NCBI RefSeq assembly: GCF_014137945.1
Contig: NZ_JACGWX010000001.1
Location: 806,001 to 870,000 of the forward strand
DNA length: 64,000 bases
DNA from: Microcella alkalica
GTDB taxonomy: Bacteria; Actinomycetota; Actinomycetes; Actinomycetales; Microbacteriaceae
Direction: 5' to 3'
The notes beneath the pieces were generated by a model that had not been told where the DNA came from, searched no databases, and saw only the letters and a program-made list of their open reading frames with translations. Positions within the stretch are counted from its first letter, which is position 1; the number at the start of each line of letters is the position of its first letter. Both the position numbers and the translations under genes were made by a program. Below, piece after piece: positions 1 through 8,487 of the stretch.

Positions 1-569
1 AGCTCTCGCGCATCATAGGCACCGACCCCGAGGCGGTGGGGCCCGACGGCGCCGGCGCCGACGAGCTGCTGCTGCGCACCGGCACTGCCGCGGGGTTCCT
101 CACGGCGACCCTGCGCACGACGAGCAACCCGACGCTCCTGAAGGCCGGATACAAGCACAACGTCATTCCCGACTCCGCGGAGGCCCTCATCGACATCCGC
201 ACGCTCCCCGGCGAGGAGGACGCCGTGCTCGCCGAGATCCGAGCGATGCTCCCCGACGAGGTCGAGATCGAGGTCGTCACGCGCGACGTCGGGCTCGAGA
301 ATCCGTTCTCGGGCGCCCTCGTGGAGGCGATGGTCGCAACGCTGATGCGCCACGACCCCGAGGCCCAGGTCATCCCGTACCTGCTGAGCGGCGGCACCGA
401 CAACAAGGCGCTCAGCGAGCTCGGCATCACCGGCTACGGCTTCGCTCCCCTGAAGCTCACTCCCGACCTCGACTTCCCGGCGATGTTCCACGGCGTCGAC
501 GAGCGCGTACCGCTCAGCGCGCTCGACTTCGGCCACCGCGCCCTCACCGACCTGCTCTCGACCTACTAG
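1..569 (+). CDS. M20-family metallopeptidase, C-terminal part
   Basis: The reading frame is open from the left edge, so the start and the N-terminal metal-binding half lie outside the window. What remains is the end of the dimerisation lid and the second half of the catalytic domain of an M20/M25/M40 peptidase or deacylase. Visible signs are the KHNVIPDSAEALIDIRTLPG stretch, typical of the lid of ArgE/DapE-like enzymes, and SGGTDNK followed by FHGVDERV, where the last histidine is normally a metal ligand. The family hydrolyses N-terminal or amide-linked amino acids in the cytoplasm. The substrate cannot be told. uppP starts 7 nt downstream on the same strand. Confidence 0.85.
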   Translation, partial: LSRIIGTDPEAVGPDGAGADELLLRTGTAAGFLTATLRTTSNPTLLKAGYKHNVIPDSAEALIDIRTLPGEEDAVLAEIRAMLPDEVEIEVVTRDVGLENPFSGALVEAMVATLMRHDPEAQVIPYLLSGGTDNKALSELGITGYGFAPLKLTPDLDFPAMFHGVDERVPLSALDFGHRALTDLLSTY

Positions 570-576
570 GAGCCGC

Positions 577-1416
577 GTGTCCCTCCTCGAAGCGATCATC
601 CTCGGGCTCATCCAGGGCCTGACGGAGTTCCTGCCGATCTCCTCGAGCGCTCACCTGCGCATCGCGGGCGAGATCCTCCCGAGCGCCACCGACCCGGGCG
701 CGACCTTCACCGCGATCACGCAGATCGGCACCGAGCTCGCGGTGCTCCTCTACTTCTGGAGGGACATCACACGCATCATCGGCCGCTGGTTCCGGCACTT
801 CTCGCCGACCTCCGGCGTGCCGCGCACCGACCCGGATGTGCGGATGGGGTGGCTCATCATCATCGGCACGATCCCGATCGTGCTCGTCGGCTTCTTCGCG
901 CAGGAGTACATCCGCTCGACCTTCCGCTCGCTCTGGCTCGTCGCGATCGTGCTCATCGTGTTCGGGCTCATCCTCGGTCTCGCCGACTGGCTCGGTCGGC
1001 GCACGCGCGAGCTCGACGAGCTCACCTATCCGCACGGCCTGCTCTACGGCGCCGCGCAGATGCTCGCCCTCGTGCCGGGAGTCTCGCGCTCGGGCGCCAC
1101 GACGACCATGGGCCTCGCGCTCGGCTACTCGCGACCGGCGGCGGCGCGCTACGCCTTCCTGCTCGCCGTGCCCGCCGTGTTCGGCAGCGGCTTCTACGAG
1201 CTGATCACGGCCTTCCGCGAGCCGAGCACAAGCCCCTTCGGCCCGCTCGACATCCTCGCCGCGACGCTCGTCGCCTTCGGCGTCGGGTACCTCGTGATCG
1301 CGGGGCTCATGCGCTACATCTCGACGCGCTCGTTCCTGCCCTTCGTGATCTACCGCGTCGTGCTCGGCACGGTCCTGCTGATCCTCCTCGGCCTGGGCGT
1401 CATCAACCCGCTCTAG
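577..1416 (+). CDS. uppP: Undecaprenyl-diphosphatase UppP (BacA)
   Basis: A 279-residue polytopic membrane protein that recycles the lipid carrier of cell-wall synthesis by removing one phosphate from undecaprenyl diphosphate. Diagnostic motifs are GLTEFLPISSSAHL near residue 14, holding the catalytic glutamate and the Ser-rich loop, and PGVSRSGATTTMG near residue 167, holding the second conserved arginine. Length and hydrophobic pattern fit the family. The GTG start at 577 directly follows the peptidase stop, with AGGAG overlapping that stop as the ribosome site. The gene provides carrier lipid for the MraY/MurG steps encoded at the other end of the window. Confidence 0.97.
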   Translation: MSLLEAIILGLIQGLTEFLPISSSAHLRIAGEILPSATDPGATFTAITQIGTELAVLLYFWRDITRIIGRWFRHFSPTSGVPRTDPDVRMGWLIIIGTIPIVLVGFFAQEYIRSTFRSLWLVAIVLIVFGLILGLADWLGRRTRELDELTYPHGLLYGAAQMLALVPGVSRSGATTTMGLALGYSRPAAARYAFLLAVPAVFGSGFYELITAFREPSTSPFGPLDILAATLVAFGVGYLVIAGLMRYISTRSFLPFVIYRVVLGTVLLILLGLGVINPL

Positions 1417-1654
1417 GGGTGCGGGCGCGCCGGGGTGGAGGTCGATCGCGCGCGAGCCGCGCATCCGCCCCTCGCGCTCGCCGCGACGGCGACGGCGACG
1501 GCGACGACGGATGTCCGCCAGACCGACATCGCGGTCCGACCCGCCGCGCGGCAGGCGCCTCCGCCGGTGCGTCCGCCGGCGGAGTCGGGATCGCGGACGC
1601 GCGCGGGAACGGCACGTGCGCCACCCCTGAACCCGCGGCGAGCGGATGCCCGCC

Positions 1655-2593
1655 CTACGCGGGAGGCTCGGTGGCCGACTGCGGCGGCTCGTCGTCGCCG
1701 CGCTTGCGCAGGTAGCGCTCGAACTCCTGCGCGATCGCCTCACCGCTCGCCTCGGGCGCCTCGACCGCGTCGCGCGCGCGCTCGAGCGAGACGATGTACG
1801 ACTTCATGTCGTCGTCGTCGTCGGCGAGCGCGTCGATGCCGTCCTCCCACGCGCGCGCCTCGTCGACGAGATCGCCGCGGGGGATCGTCACGTCGACGAA
1901 CTCCTCGAGCTTGTCGAGTAGCGCGAGCGTCGCCTTGGGGGAGGGGGCGTTGTGCACGTAGTGCGGCACGGACGCCCAGAGCGACACGACTGGGATCCCG
2001 ACCTCCTCGGCCGCGGCGGCGATGATGCTGAGGATCCCGACCGGGCCCTCGTAGCTGGAGCGCTCGACGCCGAGCTCCTCGCGCACCTGGGCGTTCTCGC
2101 TCGAGGCGTGCACCGTGATGGGTCGCGAGTGCGGTACGTCGGCGAGCAGCGCGCCGAGGATCACGATGCCCGTGATGTCCGCGGTGAGCGCCTGGTCGAT
2201 CGTCTCCGTCGCGAAGGTGCGCCACCCGCGGGAGGGCTCGGTGCCCAGCAGCAGGTAGATGTTGTCGTGGTTCGTGCCGCTCACGTCGAGGATGCGCTCG
2301 CCCGCTGAGCGATCGGGCGAGATCTCGCGCGGGAGGCCGTCGTTGTTGACGGGGCCGTAGAAGGTGACGCCCGGCCAGCGGACCCGCCGCTTGCCGTCCT
2401 CGTCGAACTCGACGGTCGGCCGGTTGAGCTGGAAGTCGTAGTAGTCCTCCGGGTCGACGTCGGCGATGGGCACGACGTCGAGCACCTCCTTGAGCGCCTT
2501 GACCGCTCCGCTCGCCGCCTCGCCCGCGTCGTTCCAGCCCTCGAAGGCGACGACGAGCAGTCGGCCGCCTCGGAACAGGTCGCTCTGGGTCAC
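1655..2593 (-). CDS. PAC2-family protein (proteasome assembly chaperone-like)
   Basis: A 312-residue soluble protein of the PAC2 family, marked by an early LLVVAFEGWNDAGEAA motif and by VILGALLADVPHSRP and a GPVGILSII-type motif in the middle. The tail (about the last 60 residues) is acidic with short charged helices. A longer frame reaches 2659, but homology begins at VTQSDLF, so the GTG at 2593 is the better start. In eukaryotes and archaea related folds assist proteasome assembly. The bacterial role is unproven. No proteasome gene is present in the window. The neighbouring HAD gene diverges from it with 81 nt between starts. Confidence 0.85.
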   Translation of the reverse strand: MTQSDLFRGGRLLVVAFEGWNDAGEAASGAVKALKEVLDVVPIADVDPEDYYDFQLNRPTVEFDEDGKRRVRWPGVTFYGPVNNDGLPREISPDRSAGERILDVSGTNHDNIYLLLGTEPSRGWRTFATETIDQALTADITGIVILGALLADVPHSRPITVHASSENAQVREELGVERSSYEGPVGILSIIAAAAEEVGIPVVSLWASVPHYVHNAPSPKATLALLDKLEEFVDVTIPRGDLVDEARAWEDGIDALADDDDDMKSYIVSLERARDAVEAPEASGEAIAQEFERYLRKRGDDEPPQSATEPPA

Positions 2594-2660
2594 ATCGCTC
2601 GCTCTCGGTCGCGCGCCGCCGGCCCTTCGCCGCAGCGCGGTTCCCACAATAGAACGCAAC

Positions 2661-2675
2661 TAGACTGGCCCGTCG
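2661..2675 (+). promoter_or_regulatory. -10 box of a near-leaderless promoter for the HAD gene
   Basis: TAGACT at 2661-2666 matches the actinobacterial TAnnnT -10 box. The GTG start lies at 2675, so transcription would begin on or just before the start codon. No Shine-Dalgarno sequence is visible. Confidence 0.55.
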
Positions 2676-3382
2676 TGACCGCACCGAGTGGAACCCCTGC
2701 CGTACCGGCCGCAGTCCTGTGGGACATGGATGGCACGATCGTCGACACCGAGCCGTACTGGCTCGCCGCGGAGACCGAGCTCGTCGGCTCGTTCGGCGGG
2801 GTCTGGACGCAGGAGGACGGCCTCCGGCTCGTCGGCTCTGGCCTCCCCGACGCCGCCGGCGTCCTGCAGGAGGCGGGCGTCGCGCTTCCCCGTGAGGAGA
2901 TCATCGAGCGCCTCACCGATCACGTCATGGCGCAGATCGAGATCGCCATCCCCTGGCGGCCGGGCGCGCGCGAGCTGCTCGCCGCACTGCGCGAGGCGAG
3001 CATCCCGAGCGCCCTCGTCACCATGTCGCTGCGGCGCATGGCGCTGCGCGTGGCCGCCGCGATCGGCGACGACGCCTTCGCCGTCGTCATCGCGGGCGAC
3101 GATGTGACGAACCCGAAGCCCCACCCCGAGCCCTATCTGACGGCCGCCGACCGGCTGGGGGTGGGCATCCGCGACTGCGTCGCCATCGAGGACAGCGAGT
3201 TCGGTCTCGTCTCGGCGGTCTCCTCGGGCGCCGCGACGATCGGCGTGCCGTGCCACGTCACGCTGCACGAGGCGCCGACCCACGAGCTGTGGACGACGCT
3301 CGACGGGCGCGGCGTCGCCGACCTGTCGGCCGCGCTCGAGCGCCACCGTCACCTCCACCCCACGACGGGAGCCCCCGCATGA
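2675..3382 (+). CDS. HAD-superfamily phosphatase (subfamily IA)
   Basis: A 235-residue haloacid-dehalogenase-type phosphohydrolase. Motif I is DMDGTIVD (nucleophile and acid Asp), motif II falls in SALVTMS, motif III is the lysine in NPKPHPEPY and motif IV is EDSEFG, so all catalytic positions are present. An alpha-helical cap sits between motifs I and II as in beta-phosphoglucomutase-like and phosphoglycolate phosphatase-like members. The substrate is unknown. The stop overlaps the trmI start as ATGA, indicating translational coupling. Confidence 0.9.
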   Translation: MTAPSGTPAVPAAVLWDMDGTIVDTEPYWLAAETELVGSFGGVWTQEDGLRLVGSGLPDAAGVLQEAGVALPREEIIERLTDHVMAQIEIAIPWRPGARELLAALREASIPSALVTMSLRRMALRVAAAIGDDAFAVVIAGDDVTNPKPHPEPYLTAADRLGVGIRDCVAIEDSEFGLVSAVSSGAATIGVPCHVTLHEAPTHELWTTLDGRGVADLSAALERHRHLHPTTGAPA

Positions 3383-4380
3383 CCCTCCGCCGCCAGTCCG
3401 GCCCGTTCGTCGAGGGCGACCAGGTTCAGCTCACCGACCCGAAGGGCCGACTGAACACCGTCACGCTCGAGCGCGGCAAGGCCTTTCACAGCCATCGGGG
3501 GGTCCTCCCGCACGAGTCGCTCATCGGACTGCCCGACGGCAGCGTGGTCGAGAACTCCAGCGGCGTGCCGTACCTCGCGCTGCGCCCGCTGCTGAACGAC
3601 TTCGTCATGTCGATGCCGCGCGGCGCCGCGATCGTCTACCCGAAGGATGCCGGTCAGATCGTCGCGATGGGCGACGTCTTCCCCGGCGCGACCGTCGTCG
3701 AGGCGGGCGTCGGCTCGGGCGCGCTCTCGCTCTCGCTCCTGCGGGCGATCGGCCCCACCGGCCGACTGCTGAGCTTCGAGCGGCGCGAGGAGTTCGCTGA
3801 CATCGCCCGCGGCAACGCCTCCGCCTTCCTCGGCGAGGCTCCCGAGAACTGGACGATCACGATCGGCGACCTGCAGGTCGCCCTGCCCGAGACCTGCGCC
3901 GACGGCACCGTCGACCGCGTCGTCCTCGACATGCTCGCACCCTGGGAGTGCCTCGAGGCCGTCGGCGACGCGCTCACCCCCGGCGGCGTGCTCGTCGTCT
4001 ACGTCGCGACCGCCACCCAGCTGAGCCGCGTCGCCGAGGCGATCCGCGCCGCCGATCGCTTCACCGAGCCGCTGTCGAGCGAGACGATGGTGCGCGGCTG
4101 GAACGTCGACGGCCTCTCCGTCCGTCCCGACCACCGCATGGTCGCCCACACGGGATTCCTTCTCACTGCGCGGCGCCTCGCCGACGGCACCGCGCGCTTC
4201 GTCAAGGCCAAGCGCGGGTCGAAGACCGAGCACGGCGATGAGGATGTCGAGATCTGGACCCCTGGCGCCCTCGGCGACCGCGTCGCCAGTCCCAAGCGCC
4301 TGCGCAAGGCCGTCCGCGAGGCCCAGTCGCTCGCCGAGCGCTCGGCGAAGCGGGCGGGCGACGCCCCGGTAGAGTTCTGA
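3379..4380 (+). CDS. trmI: tRNA (adenine-58-N1)-methyltransferase TrmI
   Basis: A 333-residue class-I methyltransferase that uses S-adenosylmethionine to methylate A58 in the T-loop of tRNA. The N-terminal small beta domain carries FHSHRGVLPHESLIG. The SAM-binding motif VVEAGVGSGALSLSL is at about residues 106-120, with the acidic SFERREEFADIA loop after it and VVLDMLAPWE later. An upstream in-frame extension exists but lies inside the HAD gene. The ATG at 3379 overlaps the HAD stop by 4 nt and starts the conserved sequence. In many actinobacteria this gene leads into the Pup-proteasome locus, which is absent here. Confidence 0.95.
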   Translation: MTLRRQSGPFVEGDQVQLTDPKGRLNTVTLERGKAFHSHRGVLPHESLIGLPDGSVVENSSGVPYLALRPLLNDFVMSMPRGAAIVYPKDAGQIVAMGDVFPGATVVEAGVGSGALSLSLLRAIGPTGRLLSFERREEFADIARGNASAFLGEAPENWTITIGDLQVALPETCADGTVDRVVLDMLAPWECLEAVGDALTPGGVLVVYVATATQLSRVAEAIRAADRFTEPLSSETMVRGWNVDGLSVRPDHRMVAHTGFLLTARRLADGTARFVKAKRGSKTEHGDEDVEIWTPGALGDRVASPKRLRKAVREAQSLAERSAKRAGDAPVEF

Positions 4381-4409
4381 CGGCCGCACCCGATCCGAGA
4401 AGAGGTTCC

Positions 4410-5378
4410 GTGCGCACTTCCGCACCCGCCATCATCCTGACCGCCGTCATGCTGGGCACGCTGACCGCCTGTGCTCCCTCGGGCGCCGCGGCCTGCGCTC
4501 CCGCCGTGCCGACGGGCACGCAGCCGGGCTTCGTCGACGCTACGGGCGCGCTCCTCTCGCCGCCGGATGTGGAGTTCCCGACCCCGCTGTCGAGCGACGG
4601 CCCCCAGCAGGCGGTCCTCGTGCCCGGCGACGGCGAGGTTGCGGATGCCGGTCAGATCGTCGACCTGCAGGTGAGCCTCTTCGACGGCGAGACCGGCGAG
4701 CTCATCACGGCCTCCGCGTACGACCCCGAGGCCGCGCCGCTGCGCCGGACGGCGGGCGCCGAGATCGACATCATCGCCGAGGCGGTCCAGTGCGCGGAGG
4801 TCGGTTCGCGCATCGCCGCGACCGCGACGATCGCCGACGTCTTCGGGGCGGCCGCGCTCGACCCGCAGACGGGGCTTGAGGACGACGATCCGGTCGTGCT
4901 CGTCATCGACATCCAGGCGGCGTACCTCGCGAAGGCCGACGGCGCTCCGCAGCTCGGCGCCTCCAGCGTCCCCGCCGTCGTCACGACCCCCGAGGGCGTG
5001 CCCGGCATCACCATCCCCGACGAGGATCCGTCGGAGGAGCTCATCGACCACGTCCTCCTCCTCGGCGACGGCGCCGCTCTCGAGGCGGGCGATCGTGCGG
5101 TGCTCCACTACACCGGCGTCGTGTGGCAGTCGGGCGAGGTGTTCGACTCCAGCTGGGACCGCGGGGCGGCGTCGACCTTCCCCGTCACGAGTTTCGAGGA
5201 CGACCCGGGGGGAATCGTCCCCGGCCTCGCCGAGGCGCTCGAGGGCAAGACGGTCGGCTCGCAGCTCGTCGTCGTGATCCCGCCCGAGCTCGGCTATCCC
5301 GAAGGCCAGGCGCCCGCGTCGATCCCGCCCGGGTCGACGATGGTGTTCGTCGTCGACCTCCTCGGCATCGAGGAGTAG
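4410..5378 (+). CDS. FKBP-type peptidyl-prolyl isomerase lipoprotein
   Basis: A 322-residue exported lipoprotein. The signal peptide ends in a lipobox LTAC with the lipidated cysteine at residue 21. The C-terminal ~100 residues form an FKBP domain that starts at GDRAVLHYTGVVWQSGEVFDS and contains IVPGLAEALEGKTVGSQ and PPELGYPEGQ, the usual active-site and 80s-loop signatures. The middle looks like a degenerate second FKBP-like domain (residues about 70-190). It would catalyse proline isomerisation in folding of secreted proteins. The GTG start has AAGAGG upstream. FKBP genes next to pafBC are a known actinobacterial arrangement. Confidence 0.9.
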   Translation: MRTSAPAIILTAVMLGTLTACAPSGAAACAPAVPTGTQPGFVDATGALLSPPDVEFPTPLSSDGPQQAVLVPGDGEVADAGQIVDLQVSLFDGETGELITASAYDPEAAPLRRTAGAEIDIIAEAVQCAEVGSRIAATATIADVFGAAALDPQTGLEDDDPVVLVIDIQAAYLAKADGAPQLGASSVPAVVTTPEGVPGITIPDEDPSEELIDHVLLLGDGAALEAGDRAVLHYTGVVWQSGEVFDSSWDRGAASTFPVTSFEDDPGGIVPGLAEALEGKTVGSQLVVVIPPELGYPEGQAPASIPPGSTMVFVVDLLGIEE

Positions 5379-5385
5379 TCCTCGC

Positions 5386-6402
5386 ATGGCTGGGCGACGC
5401 GCGACCGGCGATGCGGCCGGGCCGGCGCATCGGCGCGTGCCCCCCGAGCAGCGGCAGTTCAACCTCATCCTCGCCCTCATGGCGACCGAGCACGGCCTGA
5501 CGAAGCAGGACATCCTCTCGACCGTGGCCGGCTACGCCGAGCGCTTCGACGATGAGGCCGACCGGGCGAGCCTCGAGCGGCAGTTCGAGCGCGACAAGGA
5601 GGACGTTCGCGAGCTCGGCGTCCCGCTCGAGACCGTCGACCAGCTGGGCGCCGAGGGCGACACGAGGCTGCAGCGCTATCGCATCCCCAAATCGCTCTAC
5701 CAGCTGCCGGACGACATCGAGTTCTCGGCCGAAGAGGTCGCCCTGCTCGGCCTCGCCGCTCAGGTCTGGCGCGAGAGCTCGCTCTCCGAGCAGTCGCGCC
5801 GCGCGCTCACGAAGCTCAAGTCGTTCGGCCACGCAGTCGAGCAGAGCGTCATCGGCTTCGCTCCGTCGATCCGCGCGCGCGAGTCGGCGCACGACCCGCT
5901 CGCGGAGGCGATCGACCGCCGCCGCCGCGTCTCCTTCCCGTACCTCAAGCCCGGCGCCGCCGAGCCCGAGCTGCGTAGCGTCTCGCCGCTCGCGCTCGTC
6001 AACCACGAGGGCCGCTGGCATCTGCACGCCCATGACGAAGGGGTGGATGCTCCGCGCACGTTCCTGCTGCGCCGCATCGTCGGCGCCGTCCGCATCGACG
6101 ATGTCGAGGCACGCGCCCCTCGCCCGGACGAGGCCGCGCGAGTGCAGCGCGAGCTTCAGGACGTCTTCGAGCGGACAACAGCGACCGTCGCGGCCAGGCC
6201 GGGCAGCGAGGCGGATGTCGTGCTCCGCAATCGTGCGGGCACCGTCGTCGAGGGCGAGACCCTCATCGTCCGCACGACCGACCTCGCGGTACTCGCCGAG
6301 GAGCTCGCCGCCTTCGGCGCCGACATCCGCGTCGTCGGCCCCGACCCGGTGCGCGAGGCCATGCTCGATCGCTGGCGCCAAGTGGTGAACACTCATGGCT
6401 GA
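5386..6402 (+). CDS. pafB: PafB, WYL-domain DNA-damage transcription factor subunit
   Basis: A 338-residue protein with an N-terminal winged-helix DNA-binding region (about residues 20-100), a middle WYL region and a C-terminal WCX region. With PafC it forms a heterodimer that in mycobacteria activates LexA-independent DNA-damage genes. The WYL signature here reads GRWHLHAHD rather than WYL. The gene follows the FKBP stop by 7 nt and overlaps pafC by 8 nt, matching obligate partners. The name comes from the proteasome accessory factor locus, but no pup, pafA, prcBA, dop or mpa gene is found nearby. Confidence 0.93.
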   Translation: MAGRRATGDAAGPAHRRVPPEQRQFNLILALMATEHGLTKQDILSTVAGYAERFDDEADRASLERQFERDKEDVRELGVPLETVDQLGAEGDTRLQRYRIPKSLYQLPDDIEFSAEEVALLGLAAQVWRESSLSEQSRRALTKLKSFGHAVEQSVIGFAPSIRARESAHDPLAEAIDRRRRVSFPYLKPGAAEPELRSVSPLALVNHEGRWHLHAHDEGVDAPRTFLLRRIVGAVRIDDVEARAPRPDEAARVQRELQDVFERTTATVAARPGSEADVVLRNRAGTVVEGETLIVRTTDLAVLAEELAAFGADIRVVGPDPVREAMLDRWRQVVNTHG

Positions 6403-7387
6403 GCGGCGGCCGCCCCAACGCGCGGGCGACAAGCTCGCGCTCCTGCTCGGCCTCGTGCCGTACCTCATCGACGAGGTGCGGGTGAGCGTCACCGACGCCG
6501 CCGCCCAGTTCGACGTCACTCCCGATCAGATGCGCGCCCTGGTCGGCTACCTCACCGGGACGGGCGACCCGGGGCCCGACGGACTGTATCTGCCGCAGGG
6601 TCTGTTCGACATCGACTGGGACGACTTCGAGGAGCGCGACATCATCCGCTTCCGCAGCGCGCCCCTCGATCAGAGGCCCCGCCTGTCCTCCCGGGAGGCG
6701 GCGGCCCTGCTCGCCGGGCTCCAGGCCGTGTCGGCGATGCCCGGCTTCAGCGAGCGCGCCGACGTCGAGCGCCTCATGACCAAGCTCGCCAGGGGCGCGA
6801 GTGGCGAAGTCGCCCCTGTCTCGGTGCAGTCGCGGTCCTCCGACGCCCTCCGCGAGACCGTCGCGGCGGCCGTCACTGCGGGAGACCGCCTGCGCATCGA
6901 CTACGTCACGACGCGCGGGGACCGCGAGGAGCGCGACGTCGACCCGATCCGTCTCGAATCGGTCGACGACGTCTGGTACCTGCGGGGCTGGTGCCTGACG
7001 CGCGACGCCGAGCGCACCTTTCGGCTCGACCGGATGGCGAGCGCCGAGGCGATCGGCCCGGCCGAGTCGCACGCGCCGAGCACGACCGACGCGGGGGAGC
7101 TGTTCCGAAGCGACGCCGATGACCTGCTCGTCACGGTCGAGCTCCCCGCGAGCGCGCTCCCGCTCCTGTCCGACTACCTCGGAGCCGACGACTCCGTCGA
7201 GTACGCGGGCAATCGCGCGATCGCGCGCATCCCGCTCGCCCACGAGGGCGTGATCGGCCGACTGGCGGCGCGCATCGCCGGGGTCGGTGCGATCACGGCG
7301 CCGCCGGAGGCGCGCCGCGCGGCGGCCGCGTGGGCGCGCGCCGCTCTCGGCGAACCGGTCGATGAGGCGGACACGAGATCGTCTTAG
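6395..7387 (+). CDS. pafC: PafC, WYL-domain DNA-damage transcription factor subunit
   Basis: A 330-residue partner of PafB with the same plan: winged-helix N-terminus, then a WYL domain whose core VWYLRGWCLTRDAERTFRLD is intact, then a WCX domain. WYL domains are thought to sense single-stranded nucleic acid. The ATG lies inside the end of pafB, so the two are translated together. The intact WYL core contrasts with PafB, as expected of a diverged heterodimer. Confidence 0.93.
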   Translation: MAERRPPQRAGDKLALLLGLVPYLIDEVRVSVTDAAAQFDVTPDQMRALVGYLTGTGDPGPDGLYLPQGLFDIDWDDFEERDIIRFRSAPLDQRPRLSSREAAALLAGLQAVSAMPGFSERADVERLMTKLARGASGEVAPVSVQSRSSDALRETVAAAVTAGDRLRIDYVTTRGDREERDVDPIRLESVDDVWYLRGWCLTRDAERTFRLDRMASAEAIGPAESHAPSTTDAGELFRSDADDLLVTVELPASALPLLSDYLGADDSVEYAGNRAIARIPLAHEGVIGRLAARIAGVGAITAPPEARRAAAAWARAALGEPVDEADTRSS

Positions 7388-7419
7388 CGAGAGCTCGGCG
7401 CTCGCACGGCACCGACGGG

Positions 7420-7425
7420 TAGACT
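7420..7425 (+). promoter_or_regulatory. -10 box upstream of tatA
   Basis: TAGACT fits TAnnnT. It would give a leader of about 30 nt before the tatA ATG at 7462, with TAAGGA at 7448-7453 as ribosome site, so this gene would be leadered, unlike several others here. Confidence 0.45.
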
Positions 7426-7461
7426 CGGGACTCTTCATCCGCACCCGTAAGGACGATCACC

Positions 7462-7674
7462 ATGTTGGGTAACCTGACCGGCTGGCACGCGCTGATTCTG
7501 CTCGTCGTCATCCTGCTCCTGTTCGGGGCGCCGAAGCTTCCCGCGCTCGCGCGCAGCCTCGGGCAGTCGATGAAGATCTTCCGCAGCGAGGTGAAGAATC
7601 CCGACGCTCCCGCCGAACCGGCGCCGTCGGCCGCGCCGACCGCGGAGGGGACCGACACCGCGCCCAAGTCCTGA
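7462..7674 (+). CDS. tatA: Twin-arginine translocase subunit TatA
   Basis: A 70-residue protein with one N-terminal membrane helix (about residues 8-22), the FGAPKLPALARSLGQSMK amphipathic-helix signature starting at the FG hinge, and a short Pro/Ala-rich tail. TatA oligomers form the protein-conducting element that exports folded proteins. tatC follows 3 nt downstream. A TatB gene is not in the window. Confidence 0.96.
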   Translation: MLGNLTGWHALILLVVILLLFGAPKLPALARSLGQSMKIFRSEVKNPDAPAEPAPSAAPTAEGTDTAPKS

Positions 7675-7677
7675 GCC

Positions 7678-8487
7678 GTGGCGGTCCGTTCCGCCCGCCC
7701 TCGCGACGCCGAGGGCCGTATGTCGCTCGGTGAGCATCTCGTCGAGCTCAGGAAGCGCCTGACGATCACGACGGTCGCGATCCTCGTGGCCGCCGTGGGC
7801 GGATGGTTCCTGGCCGACCCTGTCTGGGCGGCCCTCAGCCAGCCGCTGCGCGTGGTGGCCGAGGCGCAGGGGCGCGAGGCGACGATCAACTACACCGCGG
7901 TGACGGAGGCGTTCGACACCAAGCTCGTCATCGCTCTCGTGCTCGGCGTGGTGATCGCGTCCCCGGTCTGGCTCTACCAGTTGTGGGCCTTCATCGTCCC
8001 GGCACTCCATCGCCGTGAGAAACAGTACGCGGTGGGCTTCCTCGCCGCGGCGCTTCCGCTCTTCCTCGGCGGCTGCGCGGCGGGCTGGTTCGTACTGCCG
8101 CACATCGTCGAGCTTCTCACCGGCTTCGCCGCGGAGGGCACGGCGACGCTCCTGACCGCGAAGGTGTACCTCGACTTCTCGCTCAAGCTCATCCTGGCCA
8201 TCGGCATCGGGTTCGTGCTCCCGGTCGTGCTCGTGATGCTCAACTTCGCGCGGGTGATGACCGGCGCGAGCATCCTGAAGGGGTGGAGGTGGGCGATCCT
8301 GGCGATCACCGTCTTCACCGCCCTCGCCACACCCGCCGCCGACATCATGTCGATGTTCATCCTGGCGCTTCCCATGATCGGGCTGTACTACCTGGCGGCG
8401 GCCATCGCCGTCATCAACGACAAGCGCTACGCCAGGAAAGAGGCCGCGCTCGCCGCCGAGTACGGCATCGACGCGGCCCCGGCATGA
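7678..8487 (+). CDS. tatC: Twin-arginine translocase subunit TatC
   Basis: A 269-residue six-helix membrane protein, the receptor for twin-arginine signal peptides. The N-terminal signature MSLGEHLVELRKRL holds the conserved Glu that contacts the twin arginines, and the FIVPALHRREKQY cytoplasmic loop is typical. Homology begins about 15 residues after the GTG at 7678, but no better ribosome site lies downstream, so this start is kept. Its stop overlaps the helicase start as ATGA. Confidence 0.96.
   Translation: MAVRSARPRDAEGRMSLGEHLVELRKRLTITTVAILVAAVGGWFLADPVWAALSQPLRVVAEAQGREATINYTAVTEAFDTKLVIALVLGVVIASPVWLYQLWAFIVPALHRREKQYAVGFLAAALPLFLGGCAAGWFVLPHIVELLTGFAAEGTATLLTAKVYLDFSLKLILAIGIGFVLPVVLVMLNFARVMTGASILKGWRWAILAITVFTALATPAADIMSMFILALPMIGLYYLAAAIAVINDKRYARKEAALAAEYGIDAAPA

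Noticed and set aside
1493..1520. GCGACG-type short repeat in the 238-nt gap after uppP
   Set aside because: Simple-sequence tract only; no spacer structure, so not CRISPR, and no gene or site could be tied to it.
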